A DNA stretch of 64,000 nt from Drosophila persimilis (lineage: Eukaryota; Arthropoda; Insecta; Diptera; Drosophilidae), in NCBI RefSeq assembly GCF_003286085.1, contig NW_020825317.1:558001-622000 (forward strand), given 5' to 3'. Positions 32,835-44,230 of this stretch are shown piece by piece. The notes under the pieces were generated by a model. The model made no database searches, was not told the origin of the DNA, and saw only the letters and a list, made by a program, of their open reading frames with translations. A program made the position numbers and the translations under genes. Position 1 is the first letter of the stretch; each line of letters starts with the position of its first letter.

Positions 32835-34580
32835 AGTGTTTGCTCCAATTAGACAGTCGTCAACGTAGAAATCGGTTTTTAATTTTGATGATCCTACTGG
32901 TAGTCTGTCTTTGTATTGTGTTGCCAAATGATCCAGACATTTCGTTGCTAGGAACGGAGCAGCTGTTGTCCCATATGTGACTGTTTTCAGGCGATAGTAC
33001 CTGATCTCTTCGGACGGATTGTTTCTCCAGACTATCATTTGATGGAATTGATCCATTCGGATTCATCCACACTTGCCGGTACATCTTTTCTATGTCCGCT
33101 GTGAATGCGTACTTATGAATTCTAAATCGTAGCAGAATGGACATAAGTTCGCTTTGAATGTCGTTCAAAGATTTCCCGCTTGTTGAGTTTTGGTGGTGCT
33201 CTCAGGTTTGAGTACACAATGATGTGGAATGAAGTAGTGCTTTTTGGGAACCTTTGATGCTGGCACAGTCTTCATACTCTTCCATGAAGTCCACATAACT
33301 CTTCCAAGTTTCTGTTGAGCTTCGCCGCTCCAACGCTAGGAATCTTTTTGTTGCGGTTTCCACCGACTCCCCCAGGGCTGAAGGGTGTTCGGAAAATGGG
33401 AGCTTTACAATAAACCGGCCATCTGAAGCAGTCTGAAGATTTTCTATAAAATGAGCTTCGCACCGTGCTTCCACTGGTGTGCGTGGTTTGTCTTCCGTCT
33501 CTAAATTGTCCAGAGCTCAGATTCTTTCTATGAGCTCGTTTACTCCCGTTGCACAAATGGGTGTGGGCTGTGGGCAGATTTGACTTTTCCTGCCACAATC
33601 CATCCCAGTTTCGTGTTTTGTAGCAGCGGGCCGCCTGTCCGGCTCGGCTCCAATTAGCATGTCGATCTTGCCTGGCTTATGGAAGTTTGGATCTGCCAGT
33701 GCGATCTTGCTTGGTACGTTTAAGCTCTCTGTATCGAGTGCCTAAGCTGGATGATCAGGTAATACGAAAGCTTCAGTTCTTTGGGTAAAACCATTGTGAA
33801 GGGATTTCATGAGCACATTTACTCGTGCTCTGCTGGTCTTTGATTGACCTCCAATTCCTTCGCTCCGTAATGTAGTGTCTTTTAGTTTGAGTGACAACAT
33901 TAATATCATTCGTTCAGAGATCAAGTTTATCTGTGATCCTGAAGCTAGCAATCTGCCCGTTGTTGGCTTCTACTACCACCTTTGCTGTGGTCAGTAGATT
34001 GTAACTATTGTTACTTGCTGCACCCACCGTCGGGCCTCTTGATTCTGTAGCTGCGCCCGATGCTGTTTCCAAATGTAGCATCGTGTTGTGCTTCTTGACA
34101 CACTTGAAGCAGTTTCGACCAGGGCATGCGTTTGTTCTGTGATTTGTTCTAAAGCAATTAACTCACATTTTATGTTTTTGTACACACTTTAGTCGTTCTG
34201 ATGGAGATTTGGACCGAAATTCTTCGCATCCGTAGAGCCAATGGATTGCTTTCTTGCAGAATGTGCATAAGGGTGCTCACGCTCTCCCTGTGTTTGCTGA
34301 TGCACATGTCGTGCCTTTTGGCTCTCTCCTTGATGCTGATGGCTTCTTACTAGTTCCTAGAACTCGAATTCTTTGCTCCAAGAACTGAAGCATCGTATCT
34401 AGCGATTGCTCCTACAAGGCCTTATTTGTAACATCCAGTTTGTTTCTGATAATGGAAATCAATATTGGATCCCATGTAGATATATTGATGCCCGATCCTT
34501 TTAGTGATGCAAGGGATTCTATGGTTGTTATGTACAACTCTTTTAATGACTTGGGATCGTAATTAATTGTTTGATGATTG
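32835..34580 (-). pseudogene. BEL RT, protease and gag, unit 3 (right of the CR1 insertion)
   Basis: Colinear with 17060-18822 but with a 17-bp deletion at about 33941 in the protease, just upstream of the DSG residues. That removes the normal approach to the active site and shifts the frame. The reading continues with the gag C-terminus to the unit 3/4 junction at 34581. Confidence 0.9.
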
Positions 34581-34964
34581 AGGTAGAGGACATCCAGAGG
34601 CAGAGGCGCCAGATTATCCTCGTCCTAAATGAGGATGCGCTAGAGCCCCTCGCCAAGACGGACGGTGTGGTCGACTACGGGTACAAAAAGGTCACCATAA
34701 CCACCTATAAGTCGGATCGCAAGGGCAGGCAAGCGGAGGTCGAGCCAGACCCGGAGCTGCCGGAGATCCCGAAAGAGGGGGCCTCGTGCGAGGAAGACAA
34801 CACGGCGTCGGATGCGGCGTCCATGATGTCGGACGACATCCTGGACGACTACGCGTTCGACGAGCTCGACCTAGCCAGAGGTCTCAGCCACATCGTTGTC
34901 GGGGAGGAGCCGGATTCCCCCGACACCGATCTAGAAGCAACAATGGTGGAGGTGAGACTCAGGA

Positions 34965-36371
34965 ATGTCACTGATGATCCTGCAGATAAACCTCCACCAT
35001 TGTAAGGCAGCATGCGCTGCTCTATTGCTCCACCTGGCCAAGGGTGGAGCCGACATAGTCCTCATTCAGGAGCCCTGGATCTTCGGAAACAGGATCTTCG
35101 GTCTGAGGACTTCTGACTACAAGCTATACGTAACTGAAACCGCACGTAAAATTGGTACCTGCATTCTTGCAAAAAGAGAGTTGCACTTATTTTTGCTCCC
35201 AAATTTCAGCAATGAAGACCACACCGCCGTGAGCTTAGAAGGCCAGGAGCGCTCACTGAGGATCTGCTCCGCATACATGGGGCATGATCAACCAGACCCC
35301 CCTTCACACCCGCCTCTCCGGGCTCTAATCGCAGACTGTTCGGCCAAAGACATCGGCCTAATTGTGGGGTGCGACGCCAATGCACATCACTGTCAGTGGG
35401 GAAGCACTGACACAAACGAAAGGGGTGAGTACTTTTTCAGTTACTTACTGACCACTCAGATGGTCTTATTAAACCGGGGTAGTGATCCCACCTTTATTAT
35501 TAAAAACAGCAAGGAGGTCCTGGACCTTACGCTAGCCTCTCATGAGATACAGAGTAACATTGTATCCTGTAGGGTCCCGGAAGAGCACTCCTTCTCGGAC
35601 CACAGGTACGTGGAAACTGTTTTCTCCTTCTCAGTACCGAAGCCAGTTCGATTCCGGAACATCAGGCGGACAAACTGGACTCGGTACTCTGATTACCTCT
35701 GTCGTGTTTTCCCTGAGTCCCCATCTGAGGAGGAGTTCTCCACGGAGGCCACGACCCGTCTTCTTAAGATCTTTACCGACGCCTGCAATAAGGCGCTCGA
35801 CAAAGCATGCCCCTCTGGCAAGAACAGAGGCCGGAGGAAACCTGAATGGTGGAAACTGGGTGAACTCCGGAGAGCCTCTCGGAGACTCTTCAATAAAGCT
35901 AAGGCTGAGAACGTTGAGCAAAACTGGGCCGAATACGAGGCCAGTCTGTCAACCTACAACAAAGAACTTAGAAAAGCCAAACGCGCCTCCTGGCGTAAGT
36001 TCTGCAGCGAAATCGAGAGTAACTCAGAAGCTTCGCGCTTGCGCAGAGTTCTCTCGATGACAACACCCACCCTGGGCTACTTGCTGGGCTACTTGCTGGG
36101 CTACACCGACCAGTCGTGGACTACATCCAGCGATGAATCGCTAAATCTTCTCCTAAATACTCACTTCCCTGGCTGCGATGAAAACATACCCAACTACTTC
36201 GCGCCTCCTTCTGTCGTCTCAAATGCCATCCTGAGCCTGCCAAGCCAGGAGAACATTTCCTGGGCGATCAGAAGTTTTAAACCTTACAAGTCCGCGGGGC
36301 CAGACCGCATTTTCCCTGCCCAACTGATTCACGCGGGACATAGAGCCATTAACTGGCTCAAAATAATTTAA
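34965..36371 (+). CDS. LOA truncated ORF2 (endonuclease-only), unit 4
   Basis: A 468-codon frame that differs from the other copies at one residue (Val to Ile near residue 43, base about 35094). The endonuclease motifs are intact and the RT is absent, as in the other units. Confidence 0.7.
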   Translation: MSLMILQINLHHCKAACAALLLHLAKGGADIVLIQEPWIFGNRIFGLRTSDYKLYVTETARKIGTCILAKRELHLFLLPNFSNEDHTAVSLEGQERSLRICSAYMGHDQPDPPSHPPLRALIADCSAKDIGLIVGCDANAHHCQWGSTDTNERGEYFFSYLLTTQMVLLNRGSDPTFIIKNSKEVLDLTLASHEIQSNIVSCRVPEEHSFSDHRYVETVFSFSVPKPVRFRNIRRTNWTRYSDYLCRVFPESPSEEEFSTEATTRLLKIFTDACNKALDKACPSGKNRGRRKPEWWKLGELRRASRRLFNKAKAENVEQNWAEYEASLSTYNKELRKAKRASWRKFCSEIESNSEASRLRRVLSMTTPTLGYLLGYLLGYTDQSWTTSSDESLNLLLNTHFPGCDENIPNYFAPPSVVSNAILSLPSQENISWAIRSFKPYKSAGPDRIFPAQLIHAGHRAINWLKII

Positions 36372-37212
36372 TTTTAATTTAAAAAAAATTTTCAAAATAG
36401 AGTAAAGAAGGCCACAGTGGCCCTCTATACTTGCAGGAAAGCCATCGGACTAAAATGGGGAATGACTCCTATATAGTTCTGTGGCTTTACACCGCCATCA
36501 TACGACTGATCATGCTCTATGAAGTGATGGTGTGGTGGCCAGCCTCTGACAGAAGGACATGCCTCAATAAACTCAAAAGAGTTCAACGCGTGGCAGAGCT
36601 ATGCATCACTGGCGGGCTACGCACTACGCGTAGGAGGCGGAGTCTACTGCAGCGAGCTGAACATCAGTCATTGCTTCTGGCTCCCGGATCACTGTTGTGT
36701 GTTTCAAGCGGAGGTTGAAGCCATCAAGGAGGCCATTTCTATCGTCTCCAAACTACGTCTAGACACGCACCTAGTGTGCGTCTTCTCGGACAGCCAAGCA
36801 GCTATTAAAGCTCTAGGCTCAATATCGTCGAACTCGGCGACTGTAAATGACTGCCGCAGACCGCACGAGATCGCAGAGCAGTTAGATCTCTTCCTTAACC
36901 TAACCTAACCATGATGAGGTTTTTTACAAATCCCACATAAAATGTCAGATAAGCATTTCTTATACATATCATGCCTACAGTATTTAGTGCAGAGGCGCTG
37001 TCCGAAATCAAACCAGGGACCTTGTCCAAATACATCCAAGCCTCCGGATGGGACTGCCCTTAACCTGCAGTAGTCTGCTCTCACGGTTCAGGCAACGAGA
37101 AGGGGCACATGCCCATGCGGCAACACAACGGACCTTTTATAGGTCCAAGTGAGCTCGGGGGCGGGAGACTCACAGCCCCCCCTCCCGGCTACCGCCTTAT
37201 CGTAACCTAACC
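36372..37212 (+). pseudogene. LOA ORF2 remnant and 3' UTR, unit 4
   Basis: Fourth copy of the RT thumb, RNase H (36699-36908), C-terminus and 3' UTR block. One CTAAC repeat near the 3' end is changed (CGTAACC at about 37201). Confidence 0.9.
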
Positions 37213-37494
37213 TAGATGCGCGCTATCGTCTGGTTGCAGGTCGTTTGTACTGCCACAAACGGACTGCCACATCGTCTGCAAAATCCACCATGTGTACTTC
37301 GTGAGGGAGGCTGAGTCGCAAGATGCTGTCGTGCATTGCGTTACACAGCACTGAGCCCTGCGGGACGCCTGCCGATACGTCCTATTTTTCCGTGCCAGCC
37401 TGCGTGTCGTACAGAAGCAGCCTTCTCTCAACGTATCTTTGTACCATCCGCTGTAGGTACCTGGGTGTGTCGAATCTCCCCAGCGCCCTTAGGA
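37213..37494 (-). pseudogene. R1-clade RT fragment, unit 4
   Basis: Fourth copy of the truncated R1 piece. It carries a private C to T change near 37295. Confidence 0.88.
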
Positions 37495-40139
37495 TTCTAT
37501 GATGGGTGCTTTCATCCATTTTTCTCGGGATCCGTGCAGAAATAATGGTCCGTATAACCACAAAGTGTGAGCTGACAATCTGCTAGCTGCGATCAATCTC
37601 GACAAGACATCGGCTGCGCTGTTGGCCGATGACACATGACGCCTTTTTGACTGATTTGTTAATGCCTGGATTTTGGCTATTCGATTTGCCACAAAGGTAT
37701 GTTATGTTGATGATGATGCGTTTATCCAGGATAGCATAACGGTGGAATCACTCCAAAAGCATCCTGGAACCGTGTTAATGTCCATGTGCAGATCCTGTCG
37801 GACTCGGCTTGTGAGTTCGGAACCGAGGACTGCAGCACACAGTTCTAACCGTGGTAGTGATTGTTTGGCTGTCGGCACCAGACGTGATTTGGAACAGAGC
37901 AGTCTTACTGATACTTGGTTGTTTTTATATGTAGCGCGTACATATACTGCTGCAGCATATGCTCGTTCTGATGCATCGACCAAAGTATGGAGTTCTTGGG
38001 TAACTTTAATTTTACCATCCTAGATATGCCGGGGAATTTGCATTTTGTTTAATGTCTGTAAGTCTTCCCGGTATTCTTTCCATTCGGTTTGGTGTTGTAA
38101 TGGTAATTTGTCATCCCAATCTAGTTTGAGCTCCCAAAGTTGTTCCATTTCTGTGTTCGTCCACACAATTTATCCTTCTTTGGCATCCAGATGAGACCCA
38201 GAGCTTTCACGCTGTAATGCTCTAGTGTCTCTCCTAGTTTGACATCGCTTACAATATGCTCTTTGGGAATTCCTTGGAGAAGTTTCTCATTGTTAGAGCA
38301 CCACTTGCGCAATTTGAATCAGGACGGCAGCAATATCTTATTTAGTGCTTGTCGAACATGAATTGCCTCTGGAATAGTGTTTGCTCCAATTAGACAGTCG
38401 TCAACGTAGAAATCGGTTTTTAATTTTGATGATCCTACTGGTAGTCTGTCTTTGTATTGTGTTGCCAAATGATCCAGACATTTCGTTGCTAGGAACGGAG
38501 CAGCTGTTGTCCCATATGTGACTGTTTTCAGGCGATAGTACCTGATCTCTTCGGACGGATTGTTTCTCCAGACTATCATTTGATGGAATTGATCCATTCG
38601 GATTCATCCACACTTGCCGGTACATCTTTTCTATGTCCGCTGTGAATGCGTACTTATGAATTCTAAATCGTAGCAGAATGGACATAAGTTCGCTCTGAAT
38701 GTCGTTCAAAGATTTCCCGCTTGTTGAGTTTTGGTGGTGCTCTCAGGTTTGAGTACACAATGATGTGGAATGAAGTAGTGCTTTTTGGGAACCTTTGATG
38801 CTGGCACAGTCTTCATACTCTTCCATGAAGTCCACATAACTCTTCCAAGTTTCTGTTGAGCTTCGCCGCTCCAACGCTAGGAATCTTTTTGTTGCGGTTT
38901 CCACCGACTCCCCCAGGGCTGAAGGGTGTTCGGAAAATGGGAGCTTTACAATAAGCCGGCCATCTGAAGCAGTCTGAAGATTTTCTATAAAATGAGCTTC
39001 GCACCGTGCTTCCACTGGTGTGCGTGGTTTGTCTTCCGTCTCTAAATTGTCCAGAGCTCAGATTCTTTCTATGAGCTCGTTTACTCCCGTTGCACAAATG
39101 GGTGTGGGCTGTGGGCAGATTTGACTTTTCCTGCCACAATCCATCCCAGTTTCGTGTTTTGTAGCAGCGGGCCGCCTGTCCGGCTCGGCTCCAATTAGCA
39201 TTATCGATCTTGCCTGGCTTATGGAAGTTTGGATCTGCCAGTGCGATCTTGCTTGGTACGTTTAAGCTCTCTGTATCGAGTGCCTAAGCTGGATGATCAG
39301 GTAATACGAAAGCTTCAGTTCTTTGGGTAAAACCATTGTGAAGGGATTTCATGAGCACATTTACTCGTGCTCTGCTGGTCTTTGATTGACCTCCAATTCC
39401 TTCGCTCCGTAATGTAGTGTCTTTTAGTTTGAGTGACAACATTAATATCATTCGTTCAGAGATCAAGTTTATCTGTGATCCTGAATCTAGCAGTGCTCTG
39501 AAGCTAGCAATCTGCCCGTTGTTGGCTTCTACTACCACCTTTGCTGTGGTCAGTAGATTGTAACTATTGTTACTTGCTGCACCCACCGTCGGGCCTCTTG
39601 ATTCTGTAGCTGCGCCCGATGCTGTTTCCAAATGTAGCATCGTGTTGTGCTTCTTGACACACTTGAAGCAGTTTCGACCAGGGCATGCGTTTGTTCTGTG
39701 ATTTGTTCTAAAGCAATTAACTCACATTTTATGTTTTTGTACACACTTTAGTCGTTCTGATGGAGATTTGGACCGAAATTCTTCGCATCCGTAGAGCCAA
39801 TGGATTGCTTTCTTGCAGAATGTGCATAAGGGTGCTCACGCTCTCCCTGTGTTTGCTGATGCACATGTCGTGCCTTTTGGCTCTCTCCTTGATGCTGATG
39901 GCTTCTTACTAGTTCCTAGAACTCGAATTCTTTGCTCCAAGAACTGAAGCATCGTATCTAGCGATTGCTCCTACAAGGCCTTATTTGTAACATCCAGTTT
40001 GTTTCTGATAATGGAAATCAATATTGGATCCCATGTAGATATATTGATGCCCGATCCTTTTAGTGATGCAAGGGATTCTATGGTTGTTATGTACAACTCT
40101 TTTAATGACTTGGGATCGTAATTAATTGTTTGATGATTG
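37495..40139 (-). pseudogene. BEL/Pao gag-protease-RT-RNase H, unit 4
   Basis: Fourth copy, colinear with 16179-18822, with the DSG protease and YVDD RT motifs and the same broken frames. A one-base insertion near 39201 is private to this unit. Because the last unit is joined to real gag sequence, it probably retains the original BEL-to-flank continuity on this side. Confidence 0.88.
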
Positions 40140-40624
40140 AGGAAGCGGTTCAGTACTGTATTCGAAACATCTATGGGATTGTTGTATGCGTCAGTTAGTA
40201 TTTCCCAAGCGGCTTCATAATCTTCTTCCTTTAGATCGATATGTCGAATCAAACTTTCTGCCTAGCCGGTAACGGTGGTTTTAAGATACCACATCTTTTT
40301 CACCGTAGGCATGTTGGTTTCATGAACCATGCAAGAGAACAGATCGAAGAACTGGGTCCATTTTAATAGATCCCCATCAAACGTTGGGATGCTGTTGCGT
40401 GGAAGCAGCACGTTATCCGAGTTTGTTGTTGCCGATTTTGCCAATGCTCTTTAGACCTTACTTTCCAGTGTTAGGTAGGATTCCACGTCATATCCTTCCA
40501 CTGGGTCCTCGTATTCCTCATGAATTGTGAAGTGGACTTCCTGTGCTTGAGTCCATAGTGATTTTATCAAATCACTTGATGTGCGTCCTTCCGCCTCTGA
40601 AAGTTGTTTCAGATTGCGTTTAAT
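40140..40624 (-). pseudogene. BEL gag central part, continuing beyond the array
   Basis: The minus strand encodes gag residues with LPRNSIPTFDGDLLKWTQFFDLF (40430-40340), the DUF1759-type block typical of BEL Gag, and HIDLKEEDYEAAWEILTDAYNNP (40245-40180). There are stops near 40450 and 40262. This sequence is absent from the unit junctions, so it marks where the array ends and the original element resumes. The upstream gag continues beyond the inserted DNA element at 41347. Confidence 0.85.
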
Positions 40625-41346
40625 CAAAGACTATACAATACCAAGATGTTGCATGAGCGACCAAAAAGCTGTTCTATGGCGGGTTCTAACATTAGAACCC
40701 AAAAGGCACGAGGGAGCGCGCGGGGTTTCAATTTCCTTTTCGCCTGTACTTCGTCTCTACCGCGACCCCGCTGCCCATCGGTTTCGTCTGTTCGGCAATT
40801 CTAGACTCTCGAGCCTCAGCACCGTCGAAGCGGTGGTCGCGGATCGCCGATGTCTTTGGAGCGGCACAGTGGGACCTATGGCCGTCTCAGCTTGCTAAAT
40901 TAGTTAGTGAATATGAGTTCAATAAATATTTGCACACTGAATTTTAAACTTTGAGTGCTTATATCTCCTAAACTAAAACTATCTTGAAAATTCGATTGGA
41001 AAATTCTCTATTAGATGCGTACATTAAATTTATCTAAAGCACTCATACAATTTTTTTACTATTTCGGCTGAGTCCCCACTGTGCCGCGCCAAAGACATCA
41101 GCGACCACGCTGCCCTACGTTTTCGGCACGCAGACGATTAATATTTTGTTTTTGTATTCTTTCTCTCGAGACACACCGACTCGACGCTGACCGAGGCATT
41201 GACGAAGCCGAGTAGCATTTCGGAGGCGAAGGTAGCGTAAAAGAGAATTGAAGTAATAGCCCCGCGCGCCCGTACTATGAAGCGTCAAACGAAAATTGAA
41301 AAAGTATTTGTTCCTCATGCAACATCTTGGTATTGTATAGTCTTTG
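40625..41346. mobile_element. 722-bp non-autonomous DNA transposon with 33-bp TIRs, in BEL gag
   Basis: Perfect 33-bp inverted repeats, CAAAGACTATACAATACC and onward, end the element at 40625-40657 and 41314-41346. It is flanked by GTTTAAT (40618-40624) and GTTTAAC (41347-41353), a 7-bp duplication with one mismatch. A second inverted pair lies inside (40849-40874 with 41072-41099, around GATGTCTTTGG). Weaker arm similarity between them gives a foldback shape. There is no transposase. A 7-bp duplication fits P/1360-type or related superfamilies, but I do not recognise the TIR. Confidence 0.8.
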
Positions 41347-41487
41347 GTTTAACGGACTCTACTATGGCCTTTTGTCGGCGACATAGTGAAAGCAATTTGC
41401 TGTAATCCTTCGAAGACTGCTGGATCAGATCGCTTTCTTTGGGACCTACTGAAGGCTTCTCATGCTTTTCTTTAGGGACGATTTGAC
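41347..41487 (-). pseudogene. BEL gag N-terminal fragment
   Basis: The minus strand encodes a basic/polar gag start (RRQIVPKEKHEKPSVG and SKLLSLCRRQKAIVESVK). Its frame joins the segment at 40624 when the DNA element and one flank copy are removed. It is cut at 41487 by the DINE-1 fragment, so the gag start and the 5' LTR are missing. Confidence 0.7.
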
Positions 41488-42528
41488 GTCTGCGATGTCC
41501 AGAAGGAATCGTTTCCGACCCCATAAAGTATATATTTTCTTGATCAGCATCAATAGCCGAGTCGATTGAGCCATGTCTGTCTGTCCGTCCGTCCGTCTGT
41601 CCGTCTGTCCGTCCCCTTCAGCGCCTCGTGCTCAAAGACTATAAGAGCTAGAGCAACGATGTTTTGGATCCAGACTTCTGTGATATGTAACTGCTACAAG
41701 AATATTTCAAAACTTTGCCCCGCCTCCACAAAGGGCGAAAATCTGTGGCATCCACAATTTTAAAGATACGAGAAAACAAAAAACGCAGAATCGTAGAGAA
41801 TGACCATATCTGCAGAATCTGAATTGGATCGTATTACTATTATAGCCAGCATCAAGAAAACAATTTCATTTTTTCTCGCCCTGTCTCTCTCTAACACACA
41901 GGTAGCATAGGCGGCTTTGCTTAGAGTAAAACATTAGCGCCTAGATCTCAGAGACTATAAAAGCTAGAGCAACCAAATTTGGTATCCACACTCCTAATAT
42001 ATCGGACCGAGACGAGTTTGTTTCAAAATTTCGCCACACCCCCTTCCGCCCCCGCAAAGGATGCAAATCTGGGGATATTCACAAATCTCAGAGAGTATTA
42101 AGGTTAGAGTAACCAACTTTAGTATCCGTACTCCTGTTAGATCTCACTATAAAACGTATATCTCAAAATTTCGCCCCACCCCCTTCCGCCACCACAAAGG
42201 ACGAAAAACTGTTGCATCCATAATTTTGAGGATACAAGAAAACTAAAAACGCAGAATCATAGATAATGATCATGTCTATCAGATTGCTGAATCTGAATCA
42301 GATCAGATCATTTTTATAGCCAAAAGGAACAAGTCAATTTGCAGTGGCTACGCAGCGGCCGACGTCACGCTCAGACTGATTTTCTGTCTCTCTCGCACGC
42401 ACTCTTTGTCGTGTCGTTTAATATTAGCGGCGTCTGCCGGAGGAGAGCCATACTGACTTAGTATCGGGTATAACTGTAGAGTTGCGGTGTCCGCAGCAAC
42501 TCTCAACGTTCCCCCTCGTTTTTTTTTA
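41488..42528 (+). mobile_element. DINE-1/INE-1-type Helentron, 5'-truncated
   Basis: It enters at TCCAGAAGGAATCG, lacking the first ~60 bases of the full element. It carries the GTCC tract (41580-41612) and the repeated internal blocks with CAAATTTGGTATCCACACTCCT. It ends with the GAGTTGCGG/CCGCAACTC hairpin and CCCCCTCGTTTT. It has no coding capacity. Confidence 0.88.
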
Positions 42529-43280
42529 ATTTATCAGCATCTATCGTGATGCCGAAGCCAAATCTGAGATTCCCAAAGTAATGGCACTTGATTGGAGTGT
42601 ATGCCTTATACCTCTTCTGATCGGGACAGATCGAATGGTCTGGAGCACAGTGCATGTTTTGCTTGCTGTATGCATACGCCTTCAACTGCTTTTGTAGGTC
42701 ATTTCTGGTCTTTATATTGGTAGTGAACAGCAAACGTTGCAGTTTTGTGTCGATTTGCGAAATGTTTGCCAGCACGAGAGACACCGCTATTTCTTCTATC
42801 GTCCATCAACTTCCATTTCGTCATCAATGACGTCACTATTCGGCTCTCGTATACCGACAGGCACTCGCCTGTTTACAGCCGTCCGTTGAGAATATTTAAC
42901 AACAATGCACGAACAACTCTTTGAATTAAGGCCAAGCTATACCAGCATAGCTGATTTTCGAAAGCCATTGTCACGCGCTCCCTTACAATGCTCCGCTGAG
43001 CGACATAATCAGTGCACTCTCCTCCAGAGGAAGCTCCGACAGTATCATGCCAACTGATTTGCACCATGCGCTTCTGGATTGAACTTTGACAGACTCATGC
43101 ATTTTTCGCTCGGAGTCGTTGAAACAGGCTTCTGCATTGTCTTTAACATTTCCATGAATTTTTTGGTTTGTGATTCTTATACAGCTCGCCATACACTTTT
43201 ACGCTGCTCCTGTGGCAGAGCCGATCCCAGTTCTGTTGTCGGAGGTAGAGGGACACAGCGCTCTTCTTCTTGAATTTTTG
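42529..43280 (-). pseudogene. Degenerate Gypsy-type gag relic
   Basis: Three minus-strand frames carry a gag-like order: SLSKFNPEAHGAN with KSVGMILSELPLEESALIMSLSGAL (43110-42985), then WLSKISYAGIAWP with FKELF (about 42960-42900), then LVLANISQIDTKLQRLLF to KCHYFGNLRF (42784-42530). The last looks like a decayed CCHC zinc knuckle. Frames change and stops intervene. Family assignment is by my reading of the conserved spacing only. It is adjacent to, and probably cut by, the DINE-1 fragment. Confidence 0.55.
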
Positions 43281-44230
43281 TTTGAGACTCAGGCGTAGTG
43301 AGTCGCCGTTGTCTCTCTTTCTTCAAATATATGAGCAATATCACGTATTATCCGACACAGCATTTCCAAATTCAATTTCTCTCCTCCCGCAATACCTTTT
43401 TGTTCTCGCTCTCTCAAATAAAACATCACTGCGCCACACTCGACTGAGACAACTCTCTCTCGCTCTCAGCAAAAATACGAATGGAAAGTATAATAGATAT
43501 AACTCTACTACATAGTTTCTGATCTTTCTTTATTGTTATTATTTCTGCTATACATTTCTCTATACATCTCTGACTTTCACATGTCATAGTGTGCATATTG
43601 TAACACTATGTTGGTATCATTCTTGCTCTAGTATTATCGTCTTTTCATCTTTCTTGCTTTCATATAATAAAATTTCATATAGATAAATATAAACAAACTC
43701 AATCAGTATAAAACTTCATATAATTAATCTTTACATGTTGGTTTCGCAGACTATCATATTCCAATTTTCACGGAGTGCCACACCCGTCTCTCACAACTAC
43801 GTCAACCGCGCCACACGCCATGTCAGAACACTGCTGGTTCTGCACTTGTGCCTTCGACTTGATTTCTCACTCAGTATGTCATACTCTTCTGCGCAAACCC
43901 ACCTATTTGGCTTTACAAAATATCAAAACAGTCTAAAGGCTCTTTCCGCAGCCTCGCGACACTTTGCACCCCCAGTGCCACGATCTCAATAGATCCAATA
44001 TCCATCACAAACAATGTCATCCAATCCAAACCAGCGCCTGTGCTTGACTTTCCCCGCATCTCCCTCAGGTGGGCGAGAAAGACCCACAAACAATGTCTTT
44101 TTCACTACTGTCGCTTTCCTCATTATTCTCGTCCCTTTACTCATCTGGTAACTTTCGCAGACTCTCGAGCAAATATTCATATGTTCGCTTACTAGTCAAT
44201 GATTTCAACAGGTAAAGATCACCTTCAAGC
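43281..44230. other. Unassigned; possibly LTR and leader of the Gypsy-type relic
   Basis: No coding frame is convincing. On the minus strand a TGTTGAAATC start near 44208 lies upstream of the gag relic at a plausible distance for a 5' LTR plus leader, but no partner LTR is present for comparison. The 43290-43480 part is rich in CTCTC repeats. Confidence 0.3.

Larger units (their letters stand above)
24381..34580. repeat. Tandem array unit 3 (5558-bp unit plus CR1 insertion)
   Basis: The unit measures 10200 bp. This equals 5558 plus a 4659-bp CR1 insertion (28176-32834, including one AAT duplication) minus a 17-bp deletion at about 33941 in the BEL protease. The arithmetic closes exactly, which supports these boundaries. 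Confidence 0.95.
34581..40139. repeat. Tandem array unit 4 (5559 bp)
   Basis: Unit 4 has the same composition. The LOA part is 34581-37212, the R1 piece 37213-37494 and the BEL part 37495-40139. It is one base longer because of an insertion near 39201. At 40140-40142 the shared AGG is followed by the true BEL gag continuation rather than LOA, so this is the last unit. It shares the C near 34926 with unit 1, against G in units 2 and 3. Confidence 0.95.

Noticed and set aside
13266..40139. CRISPR-like or satellite array
   Set aside because: The repeat unit is 5.56 kb of transposon coding sequence. No short direct repeats with spacers are present anywhere in the window.
41580..41612. GTCC/GTCT tandem tract as an independent microsatellite
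   Set aside because: The tract occurs at the same position in every DINE-1 copy and is part of that element.
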